Shown here piece after piece: positions 47,740 through 61,090 of a stretch of 64,000 nt of DNA; position 1 is the stretch's first letter, and each line of letters begins with the position of its first letter. The notes under the pieces were generated by a model that saw only the letters and a list, made by a program, of their open reading frames with translations, had not been told where the DNA came from and did no database searches. Source of the DNA: Diospyros lotus (taxonomy: Eukaryota; Streptophyta; Magnoliopsida; Ericales; Ebenaceae); contig NC_068340.1 in NCBI RefSeq assembly GCF_014633365.1, positions 39,890,328-39,954,327 on the forward strand, written 5' to 3'. The position numbers and the translations under genes are program-made.

Positions 47740-48240
47740 ATTGCCATATAACGTGTTGGTGACAACTGGACGAATTGTCCTCGACGATATGCCCTGTAAA
47801 GCAAATCTTAATGGATCGATCAAGGAGAATGTCACGTGTGATGACGAATGTCTGTTTTTAAATTAATTTATATAAAATAATATAATATGCCAGTTATGCA
47901 TATATTATAAATTATTATATACGTTTAGGGCTGTATACAGACAATACCGGCAATTATATGTGAAAAAACGCGATCTTATCGCCACGTCACAGACCGGGAT
48001 CTCGGCGGCAGCCCATAGAATGGATCTATTGATGTGCCGGTACCGGTGGAGGTATCTGCTATGGGATGGCCTACAGTACCTTCACTACTGGCCAGACGTA
48101 GGTGAATGCCACGTGACAGAATCACAAGCATTTTCTTGGCACTAATAACGAAGTCCAGGTAAGGCCCAGAATTTAATGGGCCTGTGAGCCCATAACAGTC
48201 ACCTTACCCATCCAGACCAGGAGAAGCCCAATAGCAGATT
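47740..48240. promoter_or_regulatory. GC-richer island with G-boxes and TGGGCC motifs
   Basis: Within about 500 bp there are two CACGTG G-boxes (47833-47838, 48110-48115), a CCACGTCA element (47982-47989) and ATGGGCCTGTGAGCCCAT-like inverted TGGGCC motifs (about 48176-48194). The latter are plant promoter 'site II'-like sequences. No gene is recognised next to it. It may be an isolated promoter or a remnant of a lost gene. Confidence 0.35.
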
Positions 48241-49800
48241 TGGAAAAGCTTCAATATCGAGTAGCCCAATAAAAACAACAAGAAAAGAAAATTTTGAATT
48301 ATATTTTTGTGGAAGAAAAAAAATAAAGGAGATTAAAAGTTTGTATCTAAATCTTAACATGGTCATCTATTTCTATAACGATAGAATATTATTATTGTTG
48401 TTGTGTGATAGTCAAAAACTTATTAAAAAATTTAAAAAGTCTAAAATTTTGGTCTAAAAATGTGTAATTTTCCCTTAACCGAGGGGGTCCTACACAACGA
48501 CCAAACTGGACAATTTTAACACATGAAAATCCATCTAAGAGTCAAACAAAAAAGATAGAAATTATTCATAAATTTTTTTAATTCTAATAAGACATTGGAA
48601 TATCTAGATAAATGTTATCCATCAAATCCTAATTTTAGTGAATTCTAGAATGTTTAAATAAATATTATTTGTAATAATTTAAATTATAAGAGCTTTAAGA
48701 AAATTTTATACTCCTTTATAAATAAATAAACTCTTGTTTTAGAAAAGGTATATCTCTGATATTGATTTTAATATAATCTTCAACTCTTCAATGTTTAACT
48801 TAAATATTAGAGTGTTTGCGGTGGGAGTTCTTTGCGCTCTATAATTATTTTCTTTTTTGTAAACTCCAAACAACTTGATAACGACATTTTCAATCAATTA
48901 TTAATTGTATATATGTTCTATTAGGGTGTGTTTGATAATATTTAGTTAGAAAGAAAAATATTTTTCAACTTGCATGGAAAATAAAAATTATTTCCCCTTT
49001 AGATGAAATTTTTCATAGAAATAAAGTAAAAACATACTTTAATGATTATACCATGGAATTCAATTCCATGGAAAATATAGTGTGTTAAACACCAAAGATG
49101 GAATTTAATTCTTTAGATGTGATATTTTTCATGTATTTTTTATGTTATCAAACACACTCTTAGTATAAAGTCGAAATATTTTGAATGGTGAATATAATGT
49201 GTTTGAAGTTAAAAATAATAAAAACTTTGAGTGCTTACCCCTTTTTATTTTTATAAAAGAAATAAAAAAGCTGCTTCACATTCATGTCACAAGCGTGGCC
49301 CTGGCAGTGCGTACGAGTTTGATGCCTGTGAAATGTCATTCATTTCTCATCATTTGTATATATATATATATATCATTGATCAAAGGAAAATAGTTTAATT
49401 TTTGAAAAATTTTGGGGTACACATGAGATATTGATGTTTTATAATGTATAGAATGTATTAAAAATATGATTTAACACAAATCAATTAATTGTATATCTCT
49501 TAAATTTTAGGTTACTGATTGAGATATCTTTTAAAAAGTCTTTGAATTAGCCACAACAATGTTAATTAAATTAAGTATTTGCCTTTTGGATTTTGAGCAT
49601 ATAATTCGACATTGAATGAATTTTATTTTTTTATTAAATTAATCTCTAAACTTAAAGTATAAACAAGTCAGGTATTTCTTTTGGAATTGAATCACCATCA
49701 ACCCTTACGATGACACTCCTTTAATCAAAAATTTCTTTATTTACGACTATAACTGGGATTAATTTTTCTTTTCCTATAAAACAAAAGTGAGTTGAGTCTT
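48241..49800. other. AT-rich intergenic stretch with a dispersed LTR-like repeat
   Basis: The part at about 48690-48920 (CTTTATAAATAAATAAACTC ... GATTTTAATATAATC ... GTTCTTTGCGC) resembles 62700-62900, so it is a copy of a dispersed LTR-like repeat. An (AT) run lies at 49353-49372. No gene is seen. Confidence 0.45.
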
Positions 49801-50689
49801 TATCTCGAATGCTCTAATGAAGCATAAGGTTAGTAACATTCAATCGATACTGATAGCTTGCTTTTCTCCCTTAGAGATGGGTTTTATAGGAGTTGGAGCA
49901 ACATTAATTTACTCATATAAAAGAATAAGATCGGCTTATCATTCAATTAAACAAAATCAAAGAGTTAAGAGTGGATTTCTTTATTTGGTTAGACACTTAA
50001 GTTTAACATTTTTTATGACATTTTTATATTTTATATCATATATCAATGTAAATGTACAAGAGGTTAATAGAGAAATTTATCACAAATGTTAAATTTAAAT
50101 ATTTATAAAAATAAAACTTACTATAGTGTAGTGCATATATATATTTATATTTATATAGTGATTTTGGTGCAATAAATTTGCACAAAAAGCTCAGCAGCTG
50201 TGCAGCGCCAGCCAGGCTTTGAGCCCACAGCAGCTGCTTTAGCATATGGTACGAAGTTTTTCAGTTCTGCTGCATGGCCGTGAGTTTGCCAAAAGGGGCA
50301 TTGATCTAGTCAGAGATTCACCCTGTATTCCAACTTGATTGATAAGATTTTTCTATTCTGTCCCATTTTAATTTAAAAAAATAATGATATTTGGTTTGAA
50401 TTGCCCAATTTGGACCACAAGTTTGGTCTGCAATTGGAGCATGATATCAAGATTCAAGAAGAAAATAATAGACTCTCGAGCTTTTTTTTATCCTTTGTCT
50501 TTTTTATTTTTTATGATAGAAACACAATTTCATAAATTTAACGCTATTCATCTTCAATAAAGATGAACAGCGATGATATGATAACTCATGAAAAGACGTC
50601 TAACAGATATAGTTCAGATAAACTGTCACATCACTCTTTTTTTAATATTGCAATAACTCATTTTTAAAACTCCATTAATTTCTTCGATT

Positions 50690-51080
50690 ATCTCTTTCTT
50701 CAATAATTCAAAACATCTCCCGCGGCCGAAGCTGGACCAGAAAATACTTTTGATTGAGAGTCTCTCTCTTTAGGTATTCCAGGGAAGATGGCTGGACGTG
50801 GTTAGCTAGCCTCTTGGCCATCTCCACCACCACTACTTGTTGGTCAACCATGGCATTGAGATTCTCTAATAGGTTCTACCATGGGACTGTTCGACTCCCT
50901 ATTTGGTGTTGGACTCCTTGACGATGATAATGACATGTGAAGAATGGTGATGAGAGGCTATTTTTTGAAGCATGGTGGTAGCAATGACATGATCTCGATC
51001 GTGTTGGGAATGAGAAAAGAAAGCAATATATAGCTACCGAATCCTTCTGTTCCTCCATGGTGATGGCAATGGGCAAAGGC
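50690..51080 (-). pseudogene. Possible decayed gag-like fragment
   Basis: On the - strand this GC-richer segment has pieces such as NAMVDQQVVVVEMAKRLA in changing frames. They recall the coiled N-terminal part of plant Gag proteins. Stops and frameshifts prevent a firm call; an unrelated non-coding transcript is also possible. Confidence 0.2.
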
Positions 51081-53299
51081 CAATTTCTTTCAGCTCTATT
51101 TTGTGTTGTTTATGGTTCTTGTTAAATTGTTAATCAGTATCTTATTTAAAATTATAAGTTAATAGATAGAAGGGTTAATTTTATCTTTTATATTATTATT
51201 TTTAAGTTGAAGTGTTAAATAAGCCATTGTCCTTTAACTTCGAGCCCAATTCATTTTAGTTGGAGAGGGATCAAATAAATCGTCATACTTTCTTATGTTT
51301 TTCAATTCAAAATATAAAGTTAAAAAATTAAATATATATCTATATATATTGTAACAAAAGAACTTCAAGCCAACACCATATTTGATCCAATTCTGTAAAC
51401 CCTGAATCTGAGCAATTAATGCCAATTAATTACTGGAGAGCATTAATCAATATTAATTAAAGTCTAAAAGGGGCATTAATTAAGCATTGAGATTCAGATG
51501 CCAAAACCTGTGAGTTTTCCCCACAATTTCCACTTGAGACATTCTCATCGATTATCAATTGTTATTTTAAATTAATTAATCAATAATTCATCATTTTTTC
51601 AAAAGACTAATATAACTCCCACTCCAACATCCTTTTGATTTTTCTTCTCTTTTTTTTTCTCCCTCTGAGAACGACACCCTTTTGTTAATTCTGATTTTTA
51701 TGCATCTTTTTTGGCTAGGAAGTGTGTGTGTATATATATATATTACAATTAATGCACAAGGGTAAGCCCAATCTGATAGGGGAAATGCACTAAACAATCA
51801 TAAGCCCAATACTCCTAATGAATAGCTTAAACATAGCTAAACCATAGACGTCGCTAGATTTATATATAAGCCATCCAAACAAGCAAGGGAAGTAAAATAA
51901 CAATACGACACTTAAGAAAGAAAATAATTGTAGCATTGGTTCGAAAGAATGGGGTAAAGATTGAACTTTCACACTCGACCCCAAATGGGATGGACCAATG
52001 TCTCCAAACCAGACTAAGGTGGCATGCACCCTTGTGGGTCACTAGTAAAATCTTCTAGGAACCCTATGGTTGAGCAGTGCGTGAAGGGACAAAAAAATGG
52101 CAAGATTTGAACGCCCTAGCGCAAAAGAAGGCAAGGGCGTTGTCAAATGATGGGAAAAACAAAAGGGGGAAGGTCCTATATTTAGGATAGATCAAAAGAG
52201 GAAAGGAAGATCGAAAGGGCAAAGAGCACTACTATAAAGGAATAAGCGATGCCCAAAAATCTCTAGGAACAAACCCTAGCAAGAGAGATAAGCTTATTAT
52301 TTTCATATATATATGTTGTTACTTAGTTGTTTATGTGTGTTGAACAAATTCTCATAGGAGATCTCTTAGAATTATTGATTGAGGAAAGAACAGCAGATTG
52401 TCTAACAAAAAAAAGTTTATGTTCTTCCTAAGAAAATACTTGCATCTTTCTTAATTTGCTACTCATAGCAGTAGTGATCGATGCAGCCAATTTAGATAAA
52501 CAATCTCTCTCTCTATTAACCCAATTAATTAATTAAAACACTAAATGCTATTTCATTAATTGACTTACCGTGTTTGTGATTCAGTGATCACAACTAACTG
52601 GAAAAGCAATTGCATCATCAAAGGAGAACATGCCCTCTGATATTAAAGCAAACGTACAAACCAGAAAGCCACAAACATAGGGGGGTGGTGGAAATGGAGG
52701 TGGGGTATATGGCGAAGGACAAATTTGCAAGATGCCTGTTCACCTTAGGGTTATTGTTGAGAAGCAAGCTAACCCGTGACTATCCTATAACATAACAATA
52801 ACAACATTTCAAATCTTTATTCCATTATTTAAAAAAAAAAAAAAAGCAATACTGTACCAACTGCCAGGGAATGAACCCCAGTCATGGCACTGACTGTGGT
52901 ACATCACCTCAAAATGATTCCCCCCTTCAAGTACCCAGAGAGGCTCCATCTATAATTTCCATCCAATTCAACTTTGACAACATGCTTGGAACAGTATACT
53001 GTATGCCCATTTCAGAACTAAAGCAATATCCCACCAAATGTTTAACTTCAAATCTTGGGTTTTTTGCATTTCAACATACTTGGTCCATCGCTCACCCCGA
53101 ACATTTCAACATACTTGCAACAGACTAAGGATGACAAAGGGTTAAGTCATAGCTCAAACTCCAGCAGATCAACTAATTAATTTCTGCCAAAATGGCTCAT
53201 AATATTTCTCATCAATAGAAAATTTAAATCCATATATATATGTATATATATCTGCTCTCTGTGTTGGCATACAAGTTAGCAAAAAGCCAACTGCCAAAG
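51081..53299. other. Intergenic stretch with no recognised gene
   Basis: AT-rich with some denser low-copy-looking sequence (51780-52300, 52600-53130). I see no element ends, RNA gene or credible ORF. The part nearest 53300 could belong to the 3' end of the MIR172 primary transcript. Confidence 0.4.
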
Positions 53300-53629
53300 C
53301 CTTAGATCCCCTTACCTTTGGTATACATCTACTAATTTGGTTGCTATATATCTTTCATTCACCTTTGACTTCTTTAATTTTCCTCTCTGCAAATTGAACA
53401 GGAAGTCGATCAACCAGAGAGATGAGAAATCCATTTCAGAACATAAAACCCAAACCAAATCAAACCAAAGTCCACATATAGTTGTCAAGAAATCACCTTG
53501 CAATCTTATCCAAGTTCAAATGGTGTTTCAGTACATGAGATTTCTCGTTCTGCAGAAGTTTGGAGAGCGTCGTGTTTATAGGGAAAATAGATCTTAGATT
53601 TGGAGCATATATATAGCCGTTGGTTGCCG

Positions 53630-53650
53630 ATGCAGCATCATCAAGATTCC
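53630..53650 (-). ncRNA. miR172: Mature miR172
   Basis: 21 nt on the 3' arm, beginning GGAATCTTGATG and ending GCTGCAT. Confidence 0.95.
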
Positions 53651-53664
53651 CATCTTCAAACCAC

Positions 53665-53800
53665 TAGGGGTGAGCATTCGGGTATTTGGGTCGGTGATGA
53701 AATAATTTAGTAACTGAACCGAAGCAACTGCCTTTTAAGTGTTTCAGTTCCGTTACCAAATCACTCCATAATAGACCGAAATAATAATCGACTGTTCTTT
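53665..53800. mobile_element. hAT-MITE-like fragment in the MIR172 loop
   Basis: TAGGGGTGAGCATTCGGGTA matches the end type of the hAT MITE at 16579, and AACCGAAGC/GACCGAAAT motifs follow, as in its subterminal repeats. Only one end is recognisable; no second end or 8-bp duplication was found. It is therefore a truncated or decayed insertion between the two arms. Confidence 0.6.
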
Positions 53801-53823
53801 CCTATGTTCCGCCGTGCATTGGA

Positions 53824-53844
53824 TGTGAATCTTGATGATACTGC
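53824..53844 (-). ncRNA. miR172*: miR172 star strand
   Basis: 21 nt on the 5' arm, beginning GCAGTATCATC, paired with the mature strand with 2-nt 3' overhangs. Confidence 0.92.
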
Positions 53845-54515
53845 AGCTGCAAACAATGACTCTTCGTCGATCCATGCATGGCATGGAGATGTATAGCCAA
53901 GGTAGAATCGTTCTCTCTGGGGATGGATTAGTTCTCAGAGCAGAAGATTGAAGAAAGGAAGATCTTGAGTACTCAAACTGTTAAAGAAAGATGAACAGGA
54001 AGAGGAGAAGGAAAGTTAATTAAAGGGGAAAGAAAACAATTGGCCGATCTGTAAATAACTATATATGTGTGTGTGTATACATCTGCGTGCACATCTTCAA
54101 ATTCGTCACTGATTGGAAGGTAGAAAAGTCACCCAGTGGAACCCTAAGCAATGCATCTTTCAGAAGAAAAGACCCAGAAAAGAAATCTGAAAGCTTTACT
54201 CTAATATTCTTATTTTTTTAATTCTAAATCTGATGGAGAACATACGGAATCAATGATCCAAACAGGAAATTTTCTATGGGAGAGAGGGAGAGAGAGATCA
54301 TCAAGGAGAAAGTAGAATTTTCAAGATTTGCAGATTTTTCTTGCTAGATCAAGATCATCATGACCAAATCAAGGCGCCATGAAAGAGACTGACCAGACGC
54401 TGAGGGGTCGATGAACATGGAGAATTACTCAGTGAGGTTTGAATCGGCGAGAGAGAGCGAGAGAGATTGGAACTGAGAACTGATGAGGAAGTGAGGAAAA
54501 AAGGGTTTGTGGGGA

Positions 54516-54525
54516 GGCTTATATC
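54516..54525 (-). promoter_or_regulatory. Candidate TATA box of the MIR172 primary transcript
   Basis: GATATAAGCC on the - strand, about 670 nt upstream of the star strand, is followed by a pyrimidine-rich leader with CTCTCTCGCTCTCTCTC (about 54445-54465), as is common in plant polymerase II starts. Assignment is by position and motif only. Confidence 0.4.
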
Positions 54526-54579
54526 CACATCATCACCAACATCTTGAGGTGCTAAACTGACCCATGGGTTCATAGAAGT

Positions 54580-57500
54580 TTAGTGCATCAACATATAACG
54601 TTATGAAATAATCAGTGGGCTCTGGATTATTCTACTCAGTAGATTTACGTTTAAGAATTATGTCTCTCTTCGTGTCATCTTTGAACTTGAAAGAGTACAG
54701 ATTTAGGTAGCTCATAATTAGTGGGTAATTATTTTATAAGGTGATTTATATTTGTTTAATAAGATTCTAGATCTCGCTAAGTTTTATCTACGGACTTAAG
54801 AGTATAGTTGATCATAACCTTAGACCCCTTGAGCAATAAAAAAAGTAGTGTGATTTGGATAGTTCATAGGCTTTGCACACGGGCGACTTTAAGAGTTGGT
54901 GAGCCATAGGCAAGGCGACAATAGCGTAGTTGACTATAGCTCTCTCTTTCTCTTTCTCTTGTTGTCTTGCGTTAGCACTAAGTAATGTCACCGCCACTTG
55001 ATTAACGACCACACGTCTATTGTCTCTTGCTCTTAGTTTCCTTTCTATCGCTGGCGATTGCCTTTCCTAGTTTCCCAACTCTCGTCGGCGTCCGCTGTCT
55101 CCTTCCTCTTACGCCTCTCTCACTCTCCAACATCTCCTCCCTTTAGTATATTCTTCAGCTTCTCTCATCTTTTTTTTCGTGTGCCATTTTCTTGGGGCCC
55201 TATGCCTTAAACCATCCCTACTTGCACGTATGAGTAAAAAAATAGTCCTATCTTAATGATAAGACGATTCGTATCTTATTTAATTTGAAAATCATATTAG
55301 TTGATGAAGATTTTTTCTAATATTTGTATTTTTACTTTTAATGTAAGGAGAATTATATATTTTTATTAATTATTTAAAATTTTTAGTACGATCTTTTATT
55401 GTGAGGCTCTAAATATGTTTTACCTTAAAGTTATGTAGACTTTTTTTTTTTTCTGTTATTCTCAATAAAATTCTTATTTACAGAAAGAAAATCATAATAG
55501 TTTACTATATAATGATATTTTTTATTATTATGATTTTTTAAATGAAACATATAAAAAATATATTAACAAATAAAAATCTAAGAAAAATTTATAACACTAG
55601 ATTTAATGTTTACTTATATAAAGAAATAGATTAATCATGAGCATCTAACTATCATAATTAATCAACCCTAATAATTGTGGTTGCATATGTATAGTACAAT
55701 CGTAGCTACTGTGTACATCATATAATAGCTGTCCCATGCGACACTCAAATTAAATAATTTTCATAAAATAAGGTACGGCGCATGCACCTAATTAATTGCG
55801 GCAGTACCTTGAGAGTTTTTCTTTTCTTTTCTTTTAAGTGTTACTCACATTAAATAATTTTAACTTGATAATTTATTTTCTTTTTTCTAATAAAATTAGT
55901 TTTTTCTTATAAATCAAAATTTTATTAAATGAAAAACTATAAAAACGTCTGCATCTTAATATTAGGGCATATCCTGAATATCACAACAAAAGACTAAAAA
56001 AGCGAACAAATGAAGTCATTTGAGCAAAGAAAAAAGAAAAAGAAAATTATACAACTATGTATAAGAGTCAGAAAACTGTCTTTAAATTCTGCACCAAGAA
56101 AGTTAACTCTCAATTATTATCAAACAAATTTCACCAAGAATTTAAAGTATTTTGACACGAATGTCAACATTAATGATGTACACCGAGTTATTCACCTAAA
56201 CAACTTGGAAAGGGACATAACGAAAACTTGTACCCGTTAATACATGATCATCCTTAAGTATTAAAACAGTACTTTCACACAATTATGTGTTTATATAATA
56301 GATGTGATTTATGAATTATTACTCACTTTCGATGCATTTATCTAGTAAATATATAAAATATAATGACTACAAACTTTTATATATTGATAACAAAAAAATA
56401 TAAAAAATTATAATTCTCTAGGACAAATGTAGGATAAGCAATTAGTGAGATCTAGCTACCTAGGGTACACTCCCTCCCACCTTCTTTATGCCATTTTATA
56501 AAGTCTAGCTCCTCCCATGGAATATATAGTCCATAAACCCTAGACAAAAACAAGTATGAACGTGGCAAGTTTTGTTGCTAGATTTCTATTACAACTTTTC
56601 TTGTAGGGTCAGAGCTAGACCTTCGGGTTGGGGCTAAGATATTTTTAGTGGAGAAAAGGGTAAAGTGGGAAGTTACATGCTATATGAATATTATTACAAT
56701 ATTTACATGTTTATTAGTAAAATCATTTTATAAGAATTTATAACTATATTGTATAGAATCAAAATTTTAAACAAAGCCAATGATATCAAAAAAAAAATAT
56801 TATAAATAAAAAATAATTAATAAAAGAAAATGAATGTCGATGCGAGGGTAAAATGTGGATTTTTTTATTTCCAATCTCTTTCTTCGCGTCCAATAAAGTT
56901 AACAATCTTCCATTTCAAAATAGTAATTAAAGACTTCTAATAATTGAAAATGAACATAAATATGAAGGAACATCCAAACAAGTTTATCAGCTATATGATC
57001 TGACTCTTAGGTAGCTTTTATTAAAATGAATAAGATAATATTGTACGAAAATAATTTATTTATAAAGTGTAAGATAATTTATTCGAATGGAGAGAGATAA
57101 ATTTATCTGAAAAGTTCAAAATAAGAAGTCACATGACTTTTTTTCAGATAAATTTAACAAATATAATAAAAAATATTTTTATATGAAATATTTTTCATAG
57201 GACCATACTATTGGTACTCCTTAAACTACATCTTGAACTACACAATATATTATAAATGATAAAAATATATCTTGTGCCTCACGGTTGCGCCTCACTACCT
57301 TGGGTGAATGATATTTTAGTTATGTGTCTCTCACGGCCTAACGTCGCCTCATTGCATTAGATGAAGGGTATTTTAGATATTTTAATTATATTATCTAATC
57401 CAGAGTGTAAGCATGATGTATTAATAGTATTTTTCTGTCTGTATTATCTAAAATAAAAAATTAACAGTCATTACATCCTTAATTATTTCCTTAATCTCTT

Positions 57501-60500
57501 CGTCTTATTTGTTATTGTACGACTCCACGGAGCTTAAGTGTAGAAACGAGAGGCGGAAGTCCATTTGTTAATGCGATTAGGTGAAGAATGGGAAGTAAAA
57601 ACCAATGAGGAATCTTCAGGCAATCGTCTTATCAATGTGACAATTAGTGATATGTACGTGTAATCATATGACTAGACTACAAATACACGACGATAATGAT
57701 GATTTGATGGCACTATACGAGGTAGATAGATCACCAAATTAATTCACTCAAATTACCTGCTTTGATTGTAAATTTTGTTTTTAATTCTAAACTTGTATTC
57801 TTATTTTTTAATTTTGATAAATAAAAATTTATTTTTCTTATGTAATTTTGAAAATAAAAACAAAATTTTGAAACGAAATTATAATCCAACGAGTCTTAAT
57901 TTTCTCCATCACACTTATACGAGGTTTAACCTTACATTTATGATGATACACCATTAATAGTCAAATATTCACTAATAATTATTTATTATATTATAAATAA
58001 TTCTTTATTAGTAAATAATCACCATGAGCATCTGACTATTAATACAAAGTGTCATTACACAGCTATGATGCATAGAAACGTATGGGGAATGTCGTTTTAG
58101 AGTTTCAAAATTGTTTTCATTTTTAAAACACTAAAATATTAAAAAAAAAAATTGGGTTCTTTCTGAAATTTAAAAAATATTTTGAAGTTATTTTGTAAAA
58201 TTAAAAAATGTTCGAAATCGCGTTTCTGTCCGTGAAGAGATTACCAAGTTAGAGACAAAACTTTTTCATCTCGAATTTAGAATTTTTAAATTTATTATTT
58301 ATTTTTAAAAGTAAGTAAAATTTTAAATTTGTTATTTATATTATGTTTGATTATTTTTAAAAATTTATTGTTTGTTTTTAATTAGTAAGTTATGATTGAT
58401 AAAACTTATATTTATATTTGTTTAAATGTATTATGGTATTTATGTTTTTTTTTATTGAATAATTATTTTTTAAAAAATATATATTAAAAAATATATTTAT
58501 AAAAAAATTCTTATATTTTTTTATTTATCCGTCTTTCTGTTTTTTAAAAATATTATTTTTTATATTCATTTCATATCATTTTTTTTTTTACAACCTATAT
58601 TACAAGTGTCAAACTTAAATGTTTATGTAATATTTTTATATGTATATATATATATATATATTTACATATACTTTTGTGTTGATGTGTTATAAAGCTGTAT
58701 CCATACGAAATAAAATAATATTATAAAAAATATCATAATTATTAATTACGTTTCTAGATAACATTTCTTATATATATATATATATATATATACATGTGCG
58801 CCCTCCTTATCCATATTCGCCGTCTCCATTGTCACTTCCCCTAACAAAGGTCGTTGAGTTGTCAAGCTTGTGGACTTCAATAACCGTCCGTCAAATGAGG
58901 CAAATCTGATGATTTAGAGATGTCATTTTTAATTAATTTTATGTTTGGTTTTTATTTTTGAGTGTACTTTTAATTATTTTTATCAAAAAAATAAAAAATT
59001 ATGTATTATTTTACGAAAATTTATCGTATTATTTGATATAGGAGGCAAATAAATTCTCAATAAATTCTAATTAATCATCTTCATTCGAATTAAAAAATAT
59101 TTGTATATATATATATATCTTATATTAAGAGAATTATATATGTTTATTAAGAAAAAATCCTATATTTATGGGTCTAGGCTTTGGTTGTATTTGTTTTCTA
59201 AACTGTGTGTAAATTAAAATTATAAAGAGATGAGATTTTTATTTCAGAATTCGCACGATATATAGTGAGAGAGATATTATTAAGTTAAATTTGTATTGAT
59301 GATAAGATTTAAAGTTGATGCAGATATATTTGTCATTCATTATCACGTGTTAACTCATTCTTCCGCTTGGATAAGTAAAACCGCGTTGTCATCTCATTAC
59401 ACGCAAGGCCGCTCTACCGCTAAACTCTATCCCAAATGATTTCCACAAAGGAAAATTAAGGGCCCCTTTTGAAAATATTTAAAAGAAGACAAGCTACAAT
59501 TATAAGGATGCTCAACCCAACTAATATGCAGAAAAGAAAAGGAGAAAATTTCTCTCTCATAACTAAGGTAATGACAAGAGATTAAGGACGTGATCACCCC
59601 CAATCAAGTGAAAAGATGAGCAACCTTCATATCAAATCATGCACAAACACAAAACACTGCATCTTCCAATGTTTGAAGTTGTTTGAATAATTAATAAAAT
59701 AAGAATGTTATCGGTACATTTACTTGCAATATATTTAACCATACTTATGTATTAATTTGACATAATATATAATATATTAATATATAAATAATCTATTAGG
59801 ATAGTGAAAATGATTCACCGCACATATTCAGGAGTTTGGAATATTGTGAGGTTATGGATTTGATTATGTTTTCGTGTAAAACTGAATAATTAATTATGTT
59901 TATCCAAAAGATTAAGACTTAATTTTAAACTTATGACTAGTTTGTCTGTTTATCTAAATTATGAAAAAGGCAGATCATGAATTTTAAAAAAAAATGAGAT
60001 AAGTTTAAATCAAAGACTAATTATGATCGAAAAATTTCTTAAGTTTCTCATATTATAAATATATATATACATACTAATACTAAAGTATCACTAAAAATAT
60101 CAAAATAAATACAAGAAATGGTTGAATTAATAATAGATTAGAAAATAAAATATAGAGGAAAGGCAGCCTAAAGTGAAATTTGTCCACAAAACTATATTCG
60201 CAAAGATTGAGTGGGAACCACACTTGTCACATGAACAGACTGATTGAGCTGCCAAAAGAAAAAGGCTTATTATAACTTCGACTGTTGCATTAAAATGTCA
60301 TCATTTTTTTATTTTTTAGTTCTTGGACAAAAATGTCATTATCTTTGGTAGAATATTACAGTGTCGTGTTTGGCTATATAATTTTTTTTATTATTAATTA
60401 AAACTTGTGACAATAATTGTGATTTTTGACAGTTTTGTGAAATTATTAAAATTAAAATTTTGAAGGAACAGAATAAACTAATAAATAAGAGACACTCTTC

Positions 60501-61090
60501 AAGAATCAAAAAGTAATTAAAATTAAAATATGTCAGAGATAATAAAGTCGCAATTGTAATCTTGTAAACAAAAACAACATTTTTTTTAGTCTTTCAAAGC
60601 ATTATTAGATTTTTGACACGAATATCAACATTTCATGATAAGAAAGCACAAAGATTATATTTTTTTTTTCCTTTTCACTCTCGAAGTATTATTTGATTTT
60701 TGATATAGATGTTAACATTTTATAATGAAAACACCCGATTACTCTTCAAAATAATTACTTATTATTTAGAGAAATTATAAACATAGTGTGGAGCGTAATT
60801 TTTTTATCTTTTATGTCTAACTTTTATTTCTATTTTTAAAAGTAAAAACTTAATATGTAAGTTGACAATATGGGTTTTTTTTATTTTTTTCCAATTTTGT
60901 GCTTGATTTTCTTTGTTTTTGTACTTTTTATTCACTTTTCAACTATTTACTAATAATTTGATATTAAACATATATATTTAACTACCAAGATTCAATTTTA
61001 AATTTAATTATAAATATAACAAACAATCTAAATATAAGTTTATTAGTTCCAACCCAATTAAGATTTATCGACAAACTTACTCTTATAGAT
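54580..61090. other. Long AT-rich intergenic region
   Basis: No gene recognised. It holds AT microsatellites (about 58641-58661, 58771-58791), a GC-richer patch at 54830-55210 with transposon-like GGGGCCCTATGCCTTAAACC, and an A-box-like TAGCGGTAGAGCGG on the - strand near 59405-59420. The small frames at 56010-56240 and 57775-57957 have no support as genes. Confidence 0.5.

Larger units (their letters stand above)
53600..53880 (-). ncRNA. MIR172: MIR172 precursor hairpin
   Basis: On the - strand the 5' arm carries the star strand at 53824-53844 (GCAGTATCATCAAGATTCAC...). The 3' arm carries the mature miRNA at 53630-53650 (GGAATCTTGATGATGCTGCA plus T), identical to the miR172e form as I remember it. 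The strands pair at every position except one G.A at the mature 5' end, with one G-U, and leave 2-nt 3' overhangs on both sides. The helix continues below (TTGTTTGC with GCAACCAA, one mismatch) and above (CATC with GATG). miR172 represses AP2-type regulators and controls phase change and flowering (family knowledge). The terminal loop is about 173 nt and contains a transposon-like fragment. Confidence 0.95.

Noticed and set aside
47960..48145. 61-codon open frame in the G-box island
   Set aside because: It is short, has no recognisable sequence, and regulatory motifs explain the composition better.
49817..50092. 91-codon open frame with hydrophobic segments
   Set aside because: There is no family resemblance, no splice or promoter context, and the AT-rich composition favours chance hydrophobic codons.
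50175..50245. Possible hairpin with AGCAGCTGTG and CACAGCAGCTGCT arms
   Set aside because: The pairing is short and interrupted, and the arms match no miRNA family I know.
54358..54573. 71-codon open frame upstream of MIR172
   Set aside because: It probably lies in the promoter and leader of the miRNA primary transcript. No domain; a pri-miRNA peptide would need experimental support.
59385..59455. tRNA-like sequence on the - strand (A-box TAGCGGTAGAGCGG)
   Set aside because: The anticodon stem and T-arm do not form. At best it is a tRNA or SINE fossil.
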